From Chitinispirillaceae bacterium (GTDB lineage: Bacteria > Fibrobacterota > Chitinivibrionia > Chitinivibrionales > Chitinispirillaceae), in assembly GCA_016932075.1 (NCBI GenBank), contig JAFGDP010000023.1, forward strand, positions 1-64,000: 64,000 nt of DNA, given 5' to 3'. The position numbers were made by a program, and so were the translations under genes. Below are positions 8,659 to 17,837 of the stretch, piece by piece; within the stretch, counting starts at the first letter, position 1, and each line of letters starts with the position of its first letter. The notes below the pieces were generated by a model that saw only the letters and a list, made by a program, of their open reading frames with translations, made no database searches and was not told where the DNA came from.

Positions 8659-10884
8659 TCATCGCCCTTCGACTGATCCGTTCGTTTTTCCGTAAAACGA
8701 TGCAATACGGGTGAGCTTGCTGTAGGTCCAGTAGTTGGCCAGCACTTTCTTGACATAGTTTCTGGTTTCTGAAAAGCCGATGTTTTCTACGAACAAGTCA
8801 AGGTCTTCGCTCTGCGTACGAAGATACCACTCCTTTGCATTCAATGGACCGCCATTGTAGCTTGCCACGGCCAGCGCCTCGTTTTCATTGAACTGATCAA
8901 GGAGTTTACGGAGGTAATAGGTGCCGAACAGGATATTGCATCCGGGATTATTGAGGGAATCCCTCGTGAAGGGATGATGGAGTTCCCGCGATATCTCCTT
9001 TCCGGTCGACGGCATTATCTGCATGAGTCCGATAGCGCCCGCGGGCGACACCACCTGCGCATTGAAAACGCTCTCCTGCCGGATAACGGCCCAGATAAGA
9101 CAGGGGTCAACATTCCACTGCTGCGCCTGTTTCACCACCATCTCCCTGTAATACACGGGGTACATCAGGCTGTAGACCGCCAAAGGAATACGTGACCGGT
9201 TCTCCGGGGGTATGCGCCAGGCAAAACGCCTGCCGGTCTTGGCAGCCTGAGAAATACCATTCACGTTTCGGTAGAAATGGGCGATGCGGAACTGCATGCC
9301 AAGGTTGCCGTGATACGTGAGCTCAAACGGCAGCAGAAACATGGACGCCTCCTTTATGGCGCCGATCGCCCCCAGAATAAGGCCCCTGCGCAGGTTCACG
9401 CTGTCTTCAGGCTGCACCGGCTTTTCCCGTATTGCTACAGAGTCCAGCCAGGCAAGGGCATACGGTTCGCTGTAGAGTGTGTCCAGATCGACCGAGGCGT
9501 TGAGCGTATCGCCGATGAGCCGGAGAAGGTAGCGCGCGCGATGTGCATAGTAGTTATACGGCTCGCTGCGGCCGATTTCGGCAAGCAGTTCTCCCGCTTC
9601 TTCCACCCTGCCCTTGCCGAGGAGGCTCTTTGCTTTCCAATAAGCCGCTGCCGGCAGCAGAGAGGAAGAGGGCCCGTTTTTTTCAAAAAGGGAAAAAACA
9701 TGTATGGCTGAATCATGAATCCCGGCCTGGTAATAGCAGAAGCCGTGGCGAAAACGGGCCTCTTCGGCCCGTTTGTGTCTGGGATAGGTCGTGTGAAGCT
9801 TCTGAAAAAAACGGATGGCGGCTTTCAGGCGGCCCCGTTCCTCCTCCATCCATGCGCGCCGCCACAAGAGCTCCGGAATCGACCGGGAACGGGGATACCG
9901 GGCAATGAACCGGTCATACCACCAGGCTGATTTTGCAATGCTGTCCAGGCCCCAGTATGCCCGTGCGATAACAAGGGCGAGACCCGGCTCGTATCCGTAC
10001 GTGCGAATGTACGCCCGCAGCATCGGCACCGCCAGATGGTATTTTTTTTCATAATAGTACATGATGCCCCGTAACCACTGCAACCGCCGGGAGGAAATGG
10101 CGGTCTGAAAATCGCCCGTTTTCTGCGCCGACGCCAGAAACGACTCCGCTATGTCTAACAAACGGCGCTCCATTGCAACCCGCGCAAGAAGGAAGTAGGT
10201 CGCAGCCCGAAAACAGGTGTCGGGCGGAGACCCATAGTAGATCGCCTTGATGAAGTGCGACTGCGCCCTGCTGTCGAGCGCGGTCAGCGTGGTGGTGATG
10301 ACGGTATCCAGCTTTGTCCAATCACCGATGTCAACCAATGAGTCAACCTGCACAAACAGCGGGTCCTTTGCCCGGGGCCTTCGTAGCACAAGCCATTCGT
10401 TGTATTCGCGGCAGAGCGCCGTATCGGTAATACGCGCCGTGTCCTCACCAATGATGCCATAGGTTTTTTCGAACAGGTTCTTCCGATACCGGTACGGCAG
10501 CGGTGTGGCAAGCGCCCGCAGGTAGCAGGAAAAGGCACTGTCGGTAAGGTTCTTCCACCGTACGGCAATATCGCCTACGGCCTCCCAGGCAAACGGGGCA
10601 ACAACGCTGTCCTCGAGCGCGGCCCTGCGAAACCGCGAAAGCGCCCTGGACGTATCGCCGACGCATGCATACGCAATGCCGAGGTTGAAAAGCCGCACCC
10701 CAGCATCGACGCCCTTCCTTTTTTTTCGCAGCGTATCAAGCGCTTCACGGCAGTTGCCGCTTCTCAGACCGCCGGTCCCGTCAGTCGTAAGGGAAAACAG
10801 GCTGGAACGGTCCTCTGCGCACGCCGTTGCCATGAGCAGGAGACCGATCCCGAGTGCTGCCTTGTTCCAAAAACCATTACTCAT
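8659..10884 (-). CDS. slt: Slt-type lytic murein transglycosylase, lipoprotein
   Basis: Cleaves the MurNAc-GlcNAc bond of peptidoglycan with formation of 1,6-anhydroMurNAc. The ATG at 10884 gives a lipoprotein signal (GIGLLLMATAC, lipobox Cys at about residue 22); the frame stays open to a TTG at 10920 and neither start has a clear ribosome site. Residues about 30-560 are helical TPR-like repeats, the superhelical domain of Slt70. The C-terminal SLT catalytic domain begins about residue 590, with the catalytic Glu in IRQES, then SPAGAIGLMQIMP and AVASYNGGP. The length of about 740 aa is normal for the family. A possible role is cell-wall remodelling or turnover in the periplasm. Confidence 0.93.
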   Translation of the reverse strand: MSNGFWNKAALGIGLLLMATACAEDRSSLFSLTTDGTGGLRSGNCREALDTLRKKRKGVDAGVRLFNLGIAYACVGDTSRALSRFRRAALEDSVVAPFAWEAVGDIAVRWKNLTDSAFSCYLRALATPLPYRYRKNLFEKTYGIIGEDTARITDTALCREYNEWLVLRRPRAKDPLFVQVDSLVDIGDWTKLDTVITTTLTALDSRAQSHFIKAIYYGSPPDTCFRAATYFLLARVAMERRLLDIAESFLASAQKTGDFQTAISSRRLQWLRGIMYYYEKKYHLAVPMLRAYIRTYGYEPGLALVIARAYWGLDSIAKSAWWYDRFIARYPRSRSIPELLWRRAWMEEERGRLKAAIRFFQKLHTTYPRHKRAEEARFRHGFCYYQAGIHDSAIHVFSLFEKNGPSSSLLPAAAYWKAKSLLGKGRVEEAGELLAEIGRSEPYNYYAHRARYLLRLIGDTLNASVDLDTLYSEPYALAWLDSVAIREKPVQPEDSVNLRRGLILGAIGAIKEASMFLLPFELTYHGNLGMQFRIAHFYRNVNGISQAAKTGRRFAWRIPPENRSRIPLAVYSLMYPVYYREMVVKQAQQWNVDPCLIWAVIRQESVFNAQVVSPAGAIGLMQIMPSTGKEISRELHHPFTRDSLNNPGCNILFGTYYLRKLLDQFNENEALAVASYNGGPLNAKEWYLRTQSEDLDLFVENIGFSETRNYVKKVLANYWTYSKLTRIASFYGKTNGSVEGR

Positions 10885-11120
10885 AGGGTTGCGCCGGAGC
10901 ATCAGGTGGAAAGACGCCAATCATGGGTAGTACCGGTAATTGTATCTTATTTCTAAATTTAAATACAGGTCCCCGCACGGGCAACCGTGATGTGACGGTC
11001 CCCCGCTCCCGGGACCTGCAGCGCAGCGGAATGTCCCTCATCATCATGGGCCGTTGCTATCGGAATGTATTTTTCCATCCGTGCGGACAATACCCGACAC
11101 GCACGCAGGAGTGTCAACCC
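10885..11120. other. Divergent intergenic region slt/hypA
   Basis: About 236 bp between divergent genes, presumably holding both promoters. The short AT-rich patch around 10938-10967 is the best promoter candidate, but I cannot define -35/-10 boxes with confidence. A forward ORF runs through it into hypA, but its sequence has no HypA character before 11121. Confidence 0.35.
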
Positions 11121-11456
11121 ATGCATGAATACGGCATTGCGCTCGAGATTTCACGGCTGGCCCTCCGGACCGCCGGGAACAGGCGCATTTTGAAAATAAA
11201 CCTGCGTATCGGCGAGCTGTCCGGCGTTTTTTTTGAGTCGCTTGCCATGTATCTTGAATGTATTTTCAACGAACAACAGAACGCCGCTCCCGCCATATCG
11301 GTGGAGCGGGCCGCAGCCCGATTCAAATGTTCCTGCGGCGTCGAGTATGCGCCCGACAAGCTGTTCAGTCCATGCCCCTCATGCGGCGGATTTACCAGGA
11401 CCGTCATTGACGGCAAGGAGTGCACCATAGAAAGCATCGAGGTGGAGGATGGGTGA
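11121..11456 (+). CDS. hypA: HypA family nickel-insertion protein
   Basis: Nickel metallochaperone that works with HypB to load Ni into [NiFe]-hydrogenase (or urease in some bacteria). The ATG at 11121, 9 nt after AGGAG, gives the invariant N-terminus MHEYGIA, where the N-terminal Met/His2 bind nickel. The C-terminal zinc loop is FKCSCG plus CPSCGG; the first half is CxC rather than the usual CxxC, a one-residue shortening that also occurs in some homologues. The length of 112 aa is normal. It overlaps hypB by 8 bp, so the two are translated together. No hydrogenase, hypCDEF or urease genes lie within the window. Confidence 0.92.
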   Translation: MHEYGIALEISRLALRTAGNRRILKINLRIGELSGVFFESLAMYLECIFNEQQNAAPAISVERAAARFKCSCGVEYAPDKLFSPCPSCGGFTRTVIDGKECTIESIEVEDG

Positions 11457-12096
11457 GACGATCACCATTGCAAAAAATGTTCATGCGGCCAATGACGTTA
11501 TTGCCCGGAGGAACCGCGCGCGTTTCGCGAAAACCGCCACCGCCGTCCTGAATATGATTAGTTCTCCCGGATCAGGCAAGACCGCGATCCTCGAACGCAT
11601 GGCACGGATGCTGGGACCCTCGCTCGCCGTGATCACCGGCGACGTTCAGACCACCCTGGACGCCGACCGCATTACACAGGCCGGCGGCACGGCGCTGCAG
11701 ATCGAAACCGGCGGCTCCTGCCACCTGAATGCGGCCATGGTGGAAAAGGCGCTGGCGTCCCTGGACCTTGCCGAGAAAAAGCTCCTGGTAATCGAAAATG
11801 TCGGCAACCTGGTCTGCCCCTCTACCTATGATCTGGGCGAACAGTGCAAAGTCGCGGTGCTCTCGGTGACCGAGGGCGACGAAAAACCGGTAAAATATCC
11901 CGCCCTTTTCACCCGCGCGAGCGCGGTCATTGTCAACAAGATCGACCTGCTCCCCCATGTGACCTTCTCGATTGAACGGGTGAAAACCGACTGCGCCAAG
12001 CTCAACAGCGAGGCTGCGGTGTTTCCGCTTTCAGCGAAAACCGGAGAGGGGTTTGCGGCATGGTTGACCTGGTGCGAGTCTGTGGTCCGCGGCTGA
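11449..12096 (+). CDS. hypB: HypB GTPase, hydrogenase nickel incorporation
   Basis: GTPase that drives nickel transfer during NiFe-enzyme maturation. P-loop SSPGSGKT at about residues 38-45, switch region TGDVQTTLDADRI, the metal-binding Cys-His pair within GGSCHLNA, Walker B-like LLVIENVGNLVCP, the NKIDLL guanine-specificity motif and a C-terminal SAKTGEG. The N-terminus (MGETITIAKNVHAAND) lacks the extra high-affinity CxxGC nickel site and the His-rich tract of some HypB proteins. The length of 215 aa is normal. It starts inside the end of hypA. Confidence 0.94.
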   Translation: MGETITIAKNVHAANDVIARRNRARFAKTATAVLNMISSPGSGKTAILERMARMLGPSLAVITGDVQTTLDADRITQAGGTALQIETGGSCHLNAAMVEKALASLDLAEKKLLVIENVGNLVCPSTYDLGEQCKVAVLSVTEGDEKPVKYPALFTRASAVIVNKIDLLPHVTFSIERVKTDCAKLNSEAAVFPLSAKTGEGFAAWLTWCESVVRG

Positions 12097-12211
12097 TTGC
12101 CGACGGCGGGAATCACGACTGCGCCCCGGCACGGAACGCTCCTGTTTACGGCAACGATTTTCCCCCATGAAAAATCCGGCGGTTTTTCGCCCCTCACCGG
12201 CCGTCCGCGCC

Positions 12212-15200
12212 TTACCGCCTGCCTGCTGTCTTTTGCAGCATCGCTTTCACCGTTTTCAGCAGATCGCTGGTGCGGTAGGGTTTCGCGATCATGCCCATGA
12301 ATCCGAATTTTTCAGGATTGGAAAGGACCTCGTTTTCCGCATACCCGCTCGTAACGCAGGCCGCCACGCGGGGGTCGATCTTCCTGAGCTCCTGTATCGC
12401 CTTGTGGCCGCCCATGCCGCCCGGCACGGTCAGGTCGAGAATGACCAGATCATACGGCTGCCCTGTTTCAAACGCCCTGCGATACCGTTCGACCGCCCCT
12501 TTCCCGTCAGACACGGTGTCCACCGTATACCCGAACGAGCCAAGCATGTGCGTGGCCATTTCCCTGATGCTCGGCTCGTCGTCCATGACAAGAATGCGGC
12601 CGCTCCCCCGGAGCGACTTCTCGTCAAGCGCTCCGGCGTCCGAGGAAGGCGCCTTTTGTGAAGCCGGAAGCCAGACGGTGAAAACGGTTCCTTCCCCCGG
12701 CGTCGATGCGACGCTGATATTCCCGCCGTGTCGATTGACAATTGAGTAGCCGATGGCCAGGCCCAGTCCCGACCCCTGCTGTTTTGTCGTGAAAAAAGGA
12801 TCGAATATTTTTTCGATGATCTTATCAGGGATCCCGATCCCCTCATCCGTTACCGTGACAACAACGTAGTGCCCGGCCGGCAGCGGCAGGTTCCCGGTGC
12901 CGTCAAGCGACCTGTTTTCCGCGCTGATCGCGATGGTGCCGCCGTCGGGCATGGCCTGCCGCGCATTGATGATGAGGTTGGAAATCACCTGCGAGAGCTG
13001 ATGCTCGTCGCCCTCCACGGCAGAGAGCCCCTCCTTGATCGCATAGGTGCAACGCACATTTGACCCGGAAAGCGACAGGTTCCCGCACTCCCGCAGAAGT
13101 CCGGCCAGCTGGAGCGGCCGTTTCAGGGGCGCGCCGCCCTTTGAAAAGGTCAGGAGCTGGCTGGAAAGGCTTTTTGCCCGCTCGAACGCGACAAACGCCT
13201 TTCCAAGGTATCCGACCGCCGGATCGCCGGGCCGCATGGCCTGGCGTGCAAGGTCCATGAAGCCGAATATTCCGGCCAGAAGATTGTTGAAATCGTGCGC
13301 AATACCGCCAGCCAGCACCCCGAGCGCGTCGATCTTCTGCTTGCGGGCTAGTTCCTCCTCCATTTTCTTGCGTTGGGAAACGTCCTCGCCCGAGCTGAGC
13401 GTGCCCGTAATGGTCCCAGTTTCATCCCTGAGCAGGATATTGTGCCAGGCAATGGTCCGCTCCTCACCTTGATTAGTAAGAATGACGTTTTCATGGTATT
13501 CGACCGGCCCGATTTCACCGGCCATCATCCGGTCAAAAACAACGCGCACTTCTCTACGCATCGAAACGGGAACAAAGGTCTCAAACCAGTCCTTCCCGAT
13601 TATTTCACGCTCGCTGCGGCCGAGAATCCGTTCTCCCTTCTGGTTGATCAGTGTGACCCGGCCCTGCGTATCGAGCGCCACGAACATGACGCCGGCGATG
13701 TCGAGGTACCGCTGCGCCCGGTCGCGCTCCGTGCGGAGCGCCTCCTCCGCCCGTTTGCGCTCGCTGATGTCGCGGACAAAGCTCTGGACAAGGCCCTTCC
13801 CCTCCCGCGACACGACGCGGGCGCTGACATCGATCGCCAGCAGGCCGCCGTCCTTGCGTACATGGTGCCCTTCAAAGTGGAGCACGCCGGTTTCGAGCTG
13901 CGATCGCAAACGTTCCGGAATGAGCTTTTGCTCGTGCGGGCTGTCGATTTTGGTCAGGTGGGCCCCGACGAGCTCATCGCGGGAATATCCGAGCATGCGG
14001 CAGAGGTTTTCGTTGCAGTCAAGAATATAGCCCTTAAAATCGTGGAGGAAAAATCCGTCGTTCGAATGCTCGAAAATCGAACGGTACCGCCGCTCGCTTT
14101 CCCGCAGCTCCTCTTCCGCCTTTTTTCTCTGCGTGATGTCGTACGCCGTGCCGCGGATGCCGGTGATGGTCCCGCTGTCGTCCCTGATGCTTTTCGCATT
14201 GAACACCAGATGGACATCGTGCCCGTCCTTGGCCCGGAGCACGGTCTCATACCCCATGATCGTTCCCGACCGCAGCAGGGGTGAATACTCCTGCTTGTCG
14301 CGCCGTGCCTGTTCCTCGGGCTGGAATTCGTTTATTTTACGGCCAAGCATCTCGTCGAGGCGGTAGCCGAACACGGTCTCCCACGCCGGGTTGAGATAGG
14401 TGAACCGGCCCTCCGCGTCGCACTGCCAGATCAGGTCCTGGGCCGTCTCCACCAGGTCATGGTAGAGCTCGACCGATTTCTTCAGTTCCTCCTCCATGCG
14501 TTTGCGCTCGGTGATGTCCTGCGACAGGCCGAGCACGCCGACAATGGCGCCGGAAGAATCCTTTACCGGTGAAAGCCGTGCGTCGATCCAGCACATGCCG
14601 CCCGGAAACGGCTCGAGCTGCTCCGCTGAGAACGGTTTTCCGGTCTGTATGACGCCCTGTACCGCCGCAAGGTGCCGGGCGGCGATGGGAGCGGGGAATA
14701 TATCGGCAAGGTGCCTTCCGGTGATGCGGTCGGCCTGCATATGGAAGATGCGCTTCGAGGCGGCGTTGACATACCGTACCACGCCTTCGCGGTCGATAAG
14801 GTAAATCATTCCCGGTGATGACTCCGCCAGCACGCGGTACTTCTCCTCGCTGGCGAGCAGCTTCGCCTCGACATCTTTTCTTTCCGTGATATCCTGGATG
14901 GTGCACAGGATGTTCACCGGTTTTCCCATTTTGTCGCGGAGCAGTATCGCGTCAATGGAAACCCAGATGAAGCTCCGGTTCCGGTGCCTGATCCGCACCT
15001 CGGTATTCCGTAAAAAACCCTTTTTATGGAGGTCCGCAATAACGCCTTCGCGCTGCTTCGCGTCCGCATAAAAATCGGAGGTCGGAGCATGGATAAACTC
15101 TTCGACCGACGAAAAGCCGCCGATTTCCGCAGCCGCCCGGTTCGCGTGAATAACGCGGCCGTCAAGCGCGGCAATCAGGACGCCGATATTGATGTTTTCG

Positions 15201-16009
15201 GCAAGGGTCTTGTACTGCTCCTCGCTCCGGACCAGGGCCTCCTGCGCCCGGACCCGCTCGGTTACGTCCCTGAGGGAATGCACGATGGCCCGCAGCGTTC
15301 CGTTGCCGTCAAGGACCGGGTCCGCCGACACGTCAAAGGTTCTGCCATTCAATGACAGCTCCATGGTCTCCCGCCGCAGGGTCCGCCGCATCCTTTCCAC
15401 CGGGCAGCCCGCGATCGGCTTCGCGGTCCCGTGCACCACGTCATAGCAGAGCTTGCCGACGATTGTTTCCCGCGGCTTGTTGAAGAGCGTTGACATCGTG
15501 CGGTTGCACCTCAGGATCCTCTGGTCGACGTCAAGGAAGCACAGGGCGTCGAGCGACCCGTCAAAGGTCTGCCGCCACTCCCGTTCCACCCTGACGAGCG
15601 CATCCTCCGCACGCTTCCTTTCGGTTATGTCCATGAAGGTGACGACCACGCTGTCGAGGTCGCCCGCGCTCCCTGTCAACGGCTCTGCATTGACCTGCAC
15701 CCACACGGTATCGCTGCTTTGGGGACGGCGGATGCCGAGAACAAACTCTCTCAATGATTGTTTTGTTCCGACCACCTGGTTGACCGGATACTCGTGCCGG
15801 GGCATCGCGGACCCGTCGCTTCGCAGGAATTTCCAGCAGGGATCGTCCGCGCTCCTGCCCCTCAACTGCTCCCGGCTCAAACCGAGCAGGCCGCATGCCG
15901 CGGGGTTTGCGCTGACGATCCTCGTGTCCGCCGCATGGACGACCACGCCGGCCTGGACATGGTCAAGGATGGATTCCGGCGATACTGTGGGATTCGGCGT
16001 TTCGGCCAT
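12212..16009 (-). CDS. Hybrid sensor histidine kinase with seven PAS domains and a C-terminal receiver
   Basis: Cytoplasmic multi-input sensor kinase with no transmembrane segment. Seven PAS domains in a row occupy roughly residues 15-870; each carries the ANPAA/YVNAA/YLNPAW-type core and most end in a PAC tail such as DITERKRAEEAL. The kinase core follows: H-box GGIAHDFNNLL, N-box NLIINARQAM, G1 DEGIGIPD, F-box FDPFFTT and G2 GSGLGLAIGYSIV. The last about 120 residues are a receiver with the acidic pair MDDE and phospho-acceptor Asp in VILDLTVPGG. The ATG at 16009 is preferred; the frame extends to a TTG at 16060 with no PAS sequence added. It has no adjacent partner regulator, so output probably passes by phosphorelay to an unlinked protein. 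The PAS ligands cannot be read. Confidence 0.92.
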   Translation of the reverse strand: MAETPNPTVSPESILDHVQAGVVVHAADTRIVSANPAACGLLGLSREQLRGRSADDPCWKFLRSDGSAMPRHEYPVNQVVGTKQSLREFVLGIRRPQSSDTVWVQVNAEPLTGSAGDLDSVVVTFMDITERKRAEDALVRVEREWRQTFDGSLDALCFLDVDQRILRCNRTMSTLFNKPRETIVGKLCYDVVHGTAKPIAGCPVERMRRTLRRETMELSLNGRTFDVSADPVLDGNGTLRAIVHSLRDVTERVRAQEALVRSEEQYKTLAENINIGVLIAALDGRVIHANRAAAEIGGFSSVEEFIHAPTSDFYADAKQREGVIADLHKKGFLRNTEVRIRHRNRSFIWVSIDAILLRDKMGKPVNILCTIQDITERKDVEAKLLASEEKYRVLAESSPGMIYLIDREGVVRYVNAASKRIFHMQADRITGRHLADIFPAPIAARHLAAVQGVIQTGKPFSAEQLEPFPGGMCWIDARLSPVKDSSGAIVGVLGLSQDITERKRMEEELKKSVELYHDLVETAQDLIWQCDAEGRFTYLNPAWETVFGYRLDEMLGRKINEFQPEEQARRDKQEYSPLLRSGTIMGYETVLRAKDGHDVHLVFNAKSIRDDSGTITGIRGTAYDITQRKKAEEELRESERRYRSIFEHSNDGFFLHDFKGYILDCNENLCRMLGYSRDELVGAHLTKIDSPHEQKLIPERLRSQLETGVLHFEGHHVRKDGGLLAIDVSARVVSREGKGLVQSFVRDISERKRAEEALRTERDRAQRYLDIAGVMFVALDTQGRVTLINQKGERILGRSEREIIGKDWFETFVPVSMRREVRVVFDRMMAGEIGPVEYHENVILTNQGEERTIAWHNILLRDETGTITGTLSSGEDVSQRKKMEEELARKQKIDALGVLAGGIAHDFNNLLAGIFGFMDLARQAMRPGDPAVGYLGKAFVAFERAKSLSSQLLTFSKGGAPLKRPLQLAGLLRECGNLSLSGSNVRCTYAIKEGLSAVEGDEHQLSQVISNLIINARQAMPDGGTIAISAENRSLDGTGNLPLPAGHYVVVTVTDEGIGIPDKIIEKIFDPFFTTKQQGSGLGLAIGYSIVNRHGGNISVASTPGEGTVFTVWLPASQKAPSSDAGALDEKSLRGSGRILVMDDEPSIREMATHMLGSFGYTVDTVSDGKGAVERYRRAFETGQPYDLVILDLTVPGGMGGHKAIQELRKIDPRVAACVTSGYAENEVLSNPEKFGFMGMIAKPYRTSDLLKTVKAMLQKTAGRR

Positions 16010-16268
16010 GGCACCAGACCTGCAAAGAGAAATGGACTTATTCCGTGCCTGTCGGATCAACAGAGAGAACTATGCGAGGATGCGGCCAGCGGGGCACGGC
16101 GTTAGTATGACTTGTTATTAGCCATTATACTATCGAGCCATTACGGGATGCAAAGGGTTTTTTGCCGGAGCAATTTTACATCCTGGCTCACCTATTGTAT
16201 ATTCAGGTCATCCGAATCTGGCCGAAAATAAACCACTTTTAGCAATGAAATTACATGGAGCGTTCTCT
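16010..16268. other. Divergent intergenic region upstream of the kinase and the RelB-type gene
   Basis: 259 bp with AT-rich patches around 16110-16250. A forward-strand match to the sigma-54 consensus (TGGCACCAGACCTGCA, 16009-16024) overlaps the kinase start codon. It points towards the toxin-antitoxin genes but is 245 bp away and may be chance. Confidence 0.3.
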
Positions 16269-16487
16269 ATGGTCACCTTAAACGAAAATTTTCTTGTCAA
16301 TAAAGTCGGCCAAAAGGTCGGTGTCTTTCTTAAAATGAAAACCTATCGCAAGTTGCTGGAAGACCTCGAGGAACTAGAGGACATCCGTGCTTATGACGAG
16401 GCTAAGGCCTCGGGTGATACGGCGATTCCATTTGAAAAGGCCGTTCATAAGATCGAACGGAGCGGCCGCAAATGCGTTACCAGGTGA
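16269..16487 (+). CDS. RelB/Phd-type antitoxin
   Basis: Small antitoxin of the type paired with RelE/ParE toxins. It would bind the promoter and neutralise the toxin. An ATG at 16269 (72 aa, GGAG 8 nt upstream) is preferred over the ATG at 16245, which lacks a ribosome site. The N-terminal half (VNKVGQKVGVFLKMKTYRKL) matches the beta-strand/helix DNA-binding fold. The C-terminal half, ELEDIRAYDEAKASGD-x-IPFEKA, is the conserved toxin-binding helix of this antitoxin family. It overlaps the toxin gene by 16 bp in another frame, the usual arrangement. Confidence 0.85.
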   Translation: MVTLNENFLVNKVGQKVGVFLKMKTYRKLLEDLEELEDIRAYDEAKASGDTAIPFEKAVHKIERSGRKCVTR

Positions 16488-16725
16488 GTATTTTAAGGCG
16501 CGCTTTAAAATCCCTTGAAAAAATCGGCACTCCTGATTACGAGCGGATAAAATCCGCAGTGTTTTCCCTTAGCGAGAATCCCGTCCTCCTGGATGTAAAA
16601 AGCTTTCAGGCAGGGATGCGTGGCGAATACGCAGTGGAAGCTATCGTGTCATTTATGAAATAATCGACCGTCAGCTTATTGTCCTTGTAATAGATATCGG
16701 CTACAGAAAAGATATTTACCGATAA
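16472..16725 (+). pseudogene. RelE/ParE-type toxin, frameshifted
   Basis: RelE-superfamily mRNA interferase or gyrase-type toxin partner of the antitoxin just upstream. The frame from ATG 16472 reads MRYQVSILRRALKSLEKIG and continues as a normal toxin to about residue 52, then goes off-family and stops at 16663. Shifting frame near 16627-16633 restores the family C-terminus, GSYRVIYEIIDRQLIVLVID followed by IGYRKDIYR, ending with TAA at 16725. One missing base therefore explains the break. Either the toxin is inactivated, leaving an orphan antitoxin, or the base is an assembly error. The conserved C-terminal catalytic strand (YRVIYEI) lies after the break. Confidence 0.85.
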
Positions 16726-16753
16726 AACCATCGCAAAAAGAAAGGATCTATTC

Positions 16754-17341
16754 ATGTCAGGCAAAAACGTTGGTCTGTTCGGCCCGCCCGGCGCCGGCAA
16801 AGGAACCCAGGCGGCCAAACTCAAGGATTTTTTAGCGGTCCCCCATATCTCCACCGGCGACATGTTCCGGTACCACATCAAGAACAACACCGACCTCGGC
16901 AAGACCGCACAGTCGTACTCGGACAAGGGCAGGCTCGTGCCGGACGAAGTGACCATCGCCATGGTCAGGGAACGCCTGGACAGGGATGATGTCAAAGCCG
17001 GATTTCTTCTCGACGGCTTTCCCCGCAGCGTTCCGCAGGCCGAGGCGCTCGACACGATCCTCGCCGATCTCGGCATGGGTCTGGACCACGTGGTGAACAT
17101 CAGCATATCCGACGAGGAGATCAGAAACCGGCTTTCAAAGCGGGCGCGGATCGAAGGTCGCGCCGACGATGCGGACCCGAAGGTCATTGGGAACAGGATC
17201 GACACCTACAAATCGCAGAGCGAGCCCTGCCTTGCCTACTACCGTCCAAAGGGCCTGGTCCGGGACATTGACGGCATCGGGACCATCGACGAGGTGTTCG
17301 AGCGGATACGGAAGACGGTTGAGACGCGGACAGGCCGCTGA
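16754..17341 (+). CDS. adk: Adenylate kinase
   Basis: Catalyses ATP + AMP to 2 ADP in the cytosol. P-loop GPPGAGKGTQA at residues 10-20, AMP-binding ISTGDMFR and LDGFPRSVPQAE, and the LID entry RARIEGRADD. The LID is the short form without the four-Cys zinc site, giving 195 aa, as in the short bacterial adk type. The start follows AAAGGA with 8-nt spacing and lies 28 bp downstream of the remnant of the RelE-type gene. Confidence 0.96.
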   Translation: MSGKNVGLFGPPGAGKGTQAAKLKDFLAVPHISTGDMFRYHIKNNTDLGKTAQSYSDKGRLVPDEVTIAMVRERLDRDDVKAGFLLDGFPRSVPQAEALDTILADLGMGLDHVVNISISDEEIRNRLSKRARIEGRADDADPKVIGNRIDTYKSQSEPCLAYYRPKGLVRDIDGIGTIDEVFERIRKTVETRTGR

Positions 17342-17363
17342 TACGCACGGCAGGAGCCGCTCA

Positions 17364-17741
17364 TCACGCCTTGAGCAGTTTTTTTACGGTCTCAGTCAAT
17401 TTCTTCGGATCGAACGGTTTTTGAAGGGTCGCGTCGGCCGTGAAATAGTCGGCCATCTTGAGAAAGCTGAGCGACCGTTCCACGCCGGAAATCGCAATGA
17501 TCGGCACATGCGGGTTCTCCTTTCGCATGAGCACGATCGCGTCGATCCCGTCGATCAGCGGCATGGAGATGTCGGTAATCACCAGGTCGAACCCGTCCTG
17601 CCTGAAACGGGCGACCCCCTCCTTGCCGTTCTTGCACGTCGTGACCCTGTATCCTTCCTTCTCAAGCGCCACCTTGAGAAGCCCGCGCGTGACCCCGTCG
17701 TCATCCATTGCCAGAATTCTCTTTTTTTCGATAATGCTCAT
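17364..17741 (-). CDS. Stand-alone response-regulator receiver protein (CheY-like)
   Basis: Single receiver domain of 125 aa without an output domain. The acidic pocket is MDDD (about residues 12-15), the phospho-acceptor Asp lies in LVITDISMPLIDG, the Ser switch in IIAISG and the conserved Lys in LQKPFDPKKL. It could act in a phosphorelay or by binding a partner. It is convergent with adk (22 bp apart) and has a good ribosome site (AAGGGG, 5 nt before ATG). The cognate kinase is not obvious; the orphan hybrid kinase at 12-16 kb is a possibility only. Confidence 0.92.
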   Translation of the reverse strand: MSIIEKKRILAMDDDGVTRGLLKVALEKEGYRVTTCKNGKEGVARFRQDGFDLVITDISMPLIDGIDAIVLMRKENPHVPIIAISGVERSLSFLKMADYFTADATLQKPFDPKKLTETVKKLLKA

Positions 17742-17837
17742 AAGGTCCCCTTACTGTCCGGTCAGCGCCGTTATATATGATCCGCGATACATTATACCAT
17801 TGCCGGAACCGTAAATACTCATTTTTTTACGCTGCCA

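Noticed and set aside
13373..14284. 303-codon forward ORF within the kinase region
   Set aside because: It is antisense to the PAS domains of the large hybrid kinase and shows no family motif.
16009..16024. Sigma-54-like sequence TGGCACCAGACCTGCA
   Set aside because: Good match and spacing, but it overlaps the start codon of the kinase on the other strand and is 245 bp from the next forward gene; kept only as a note.
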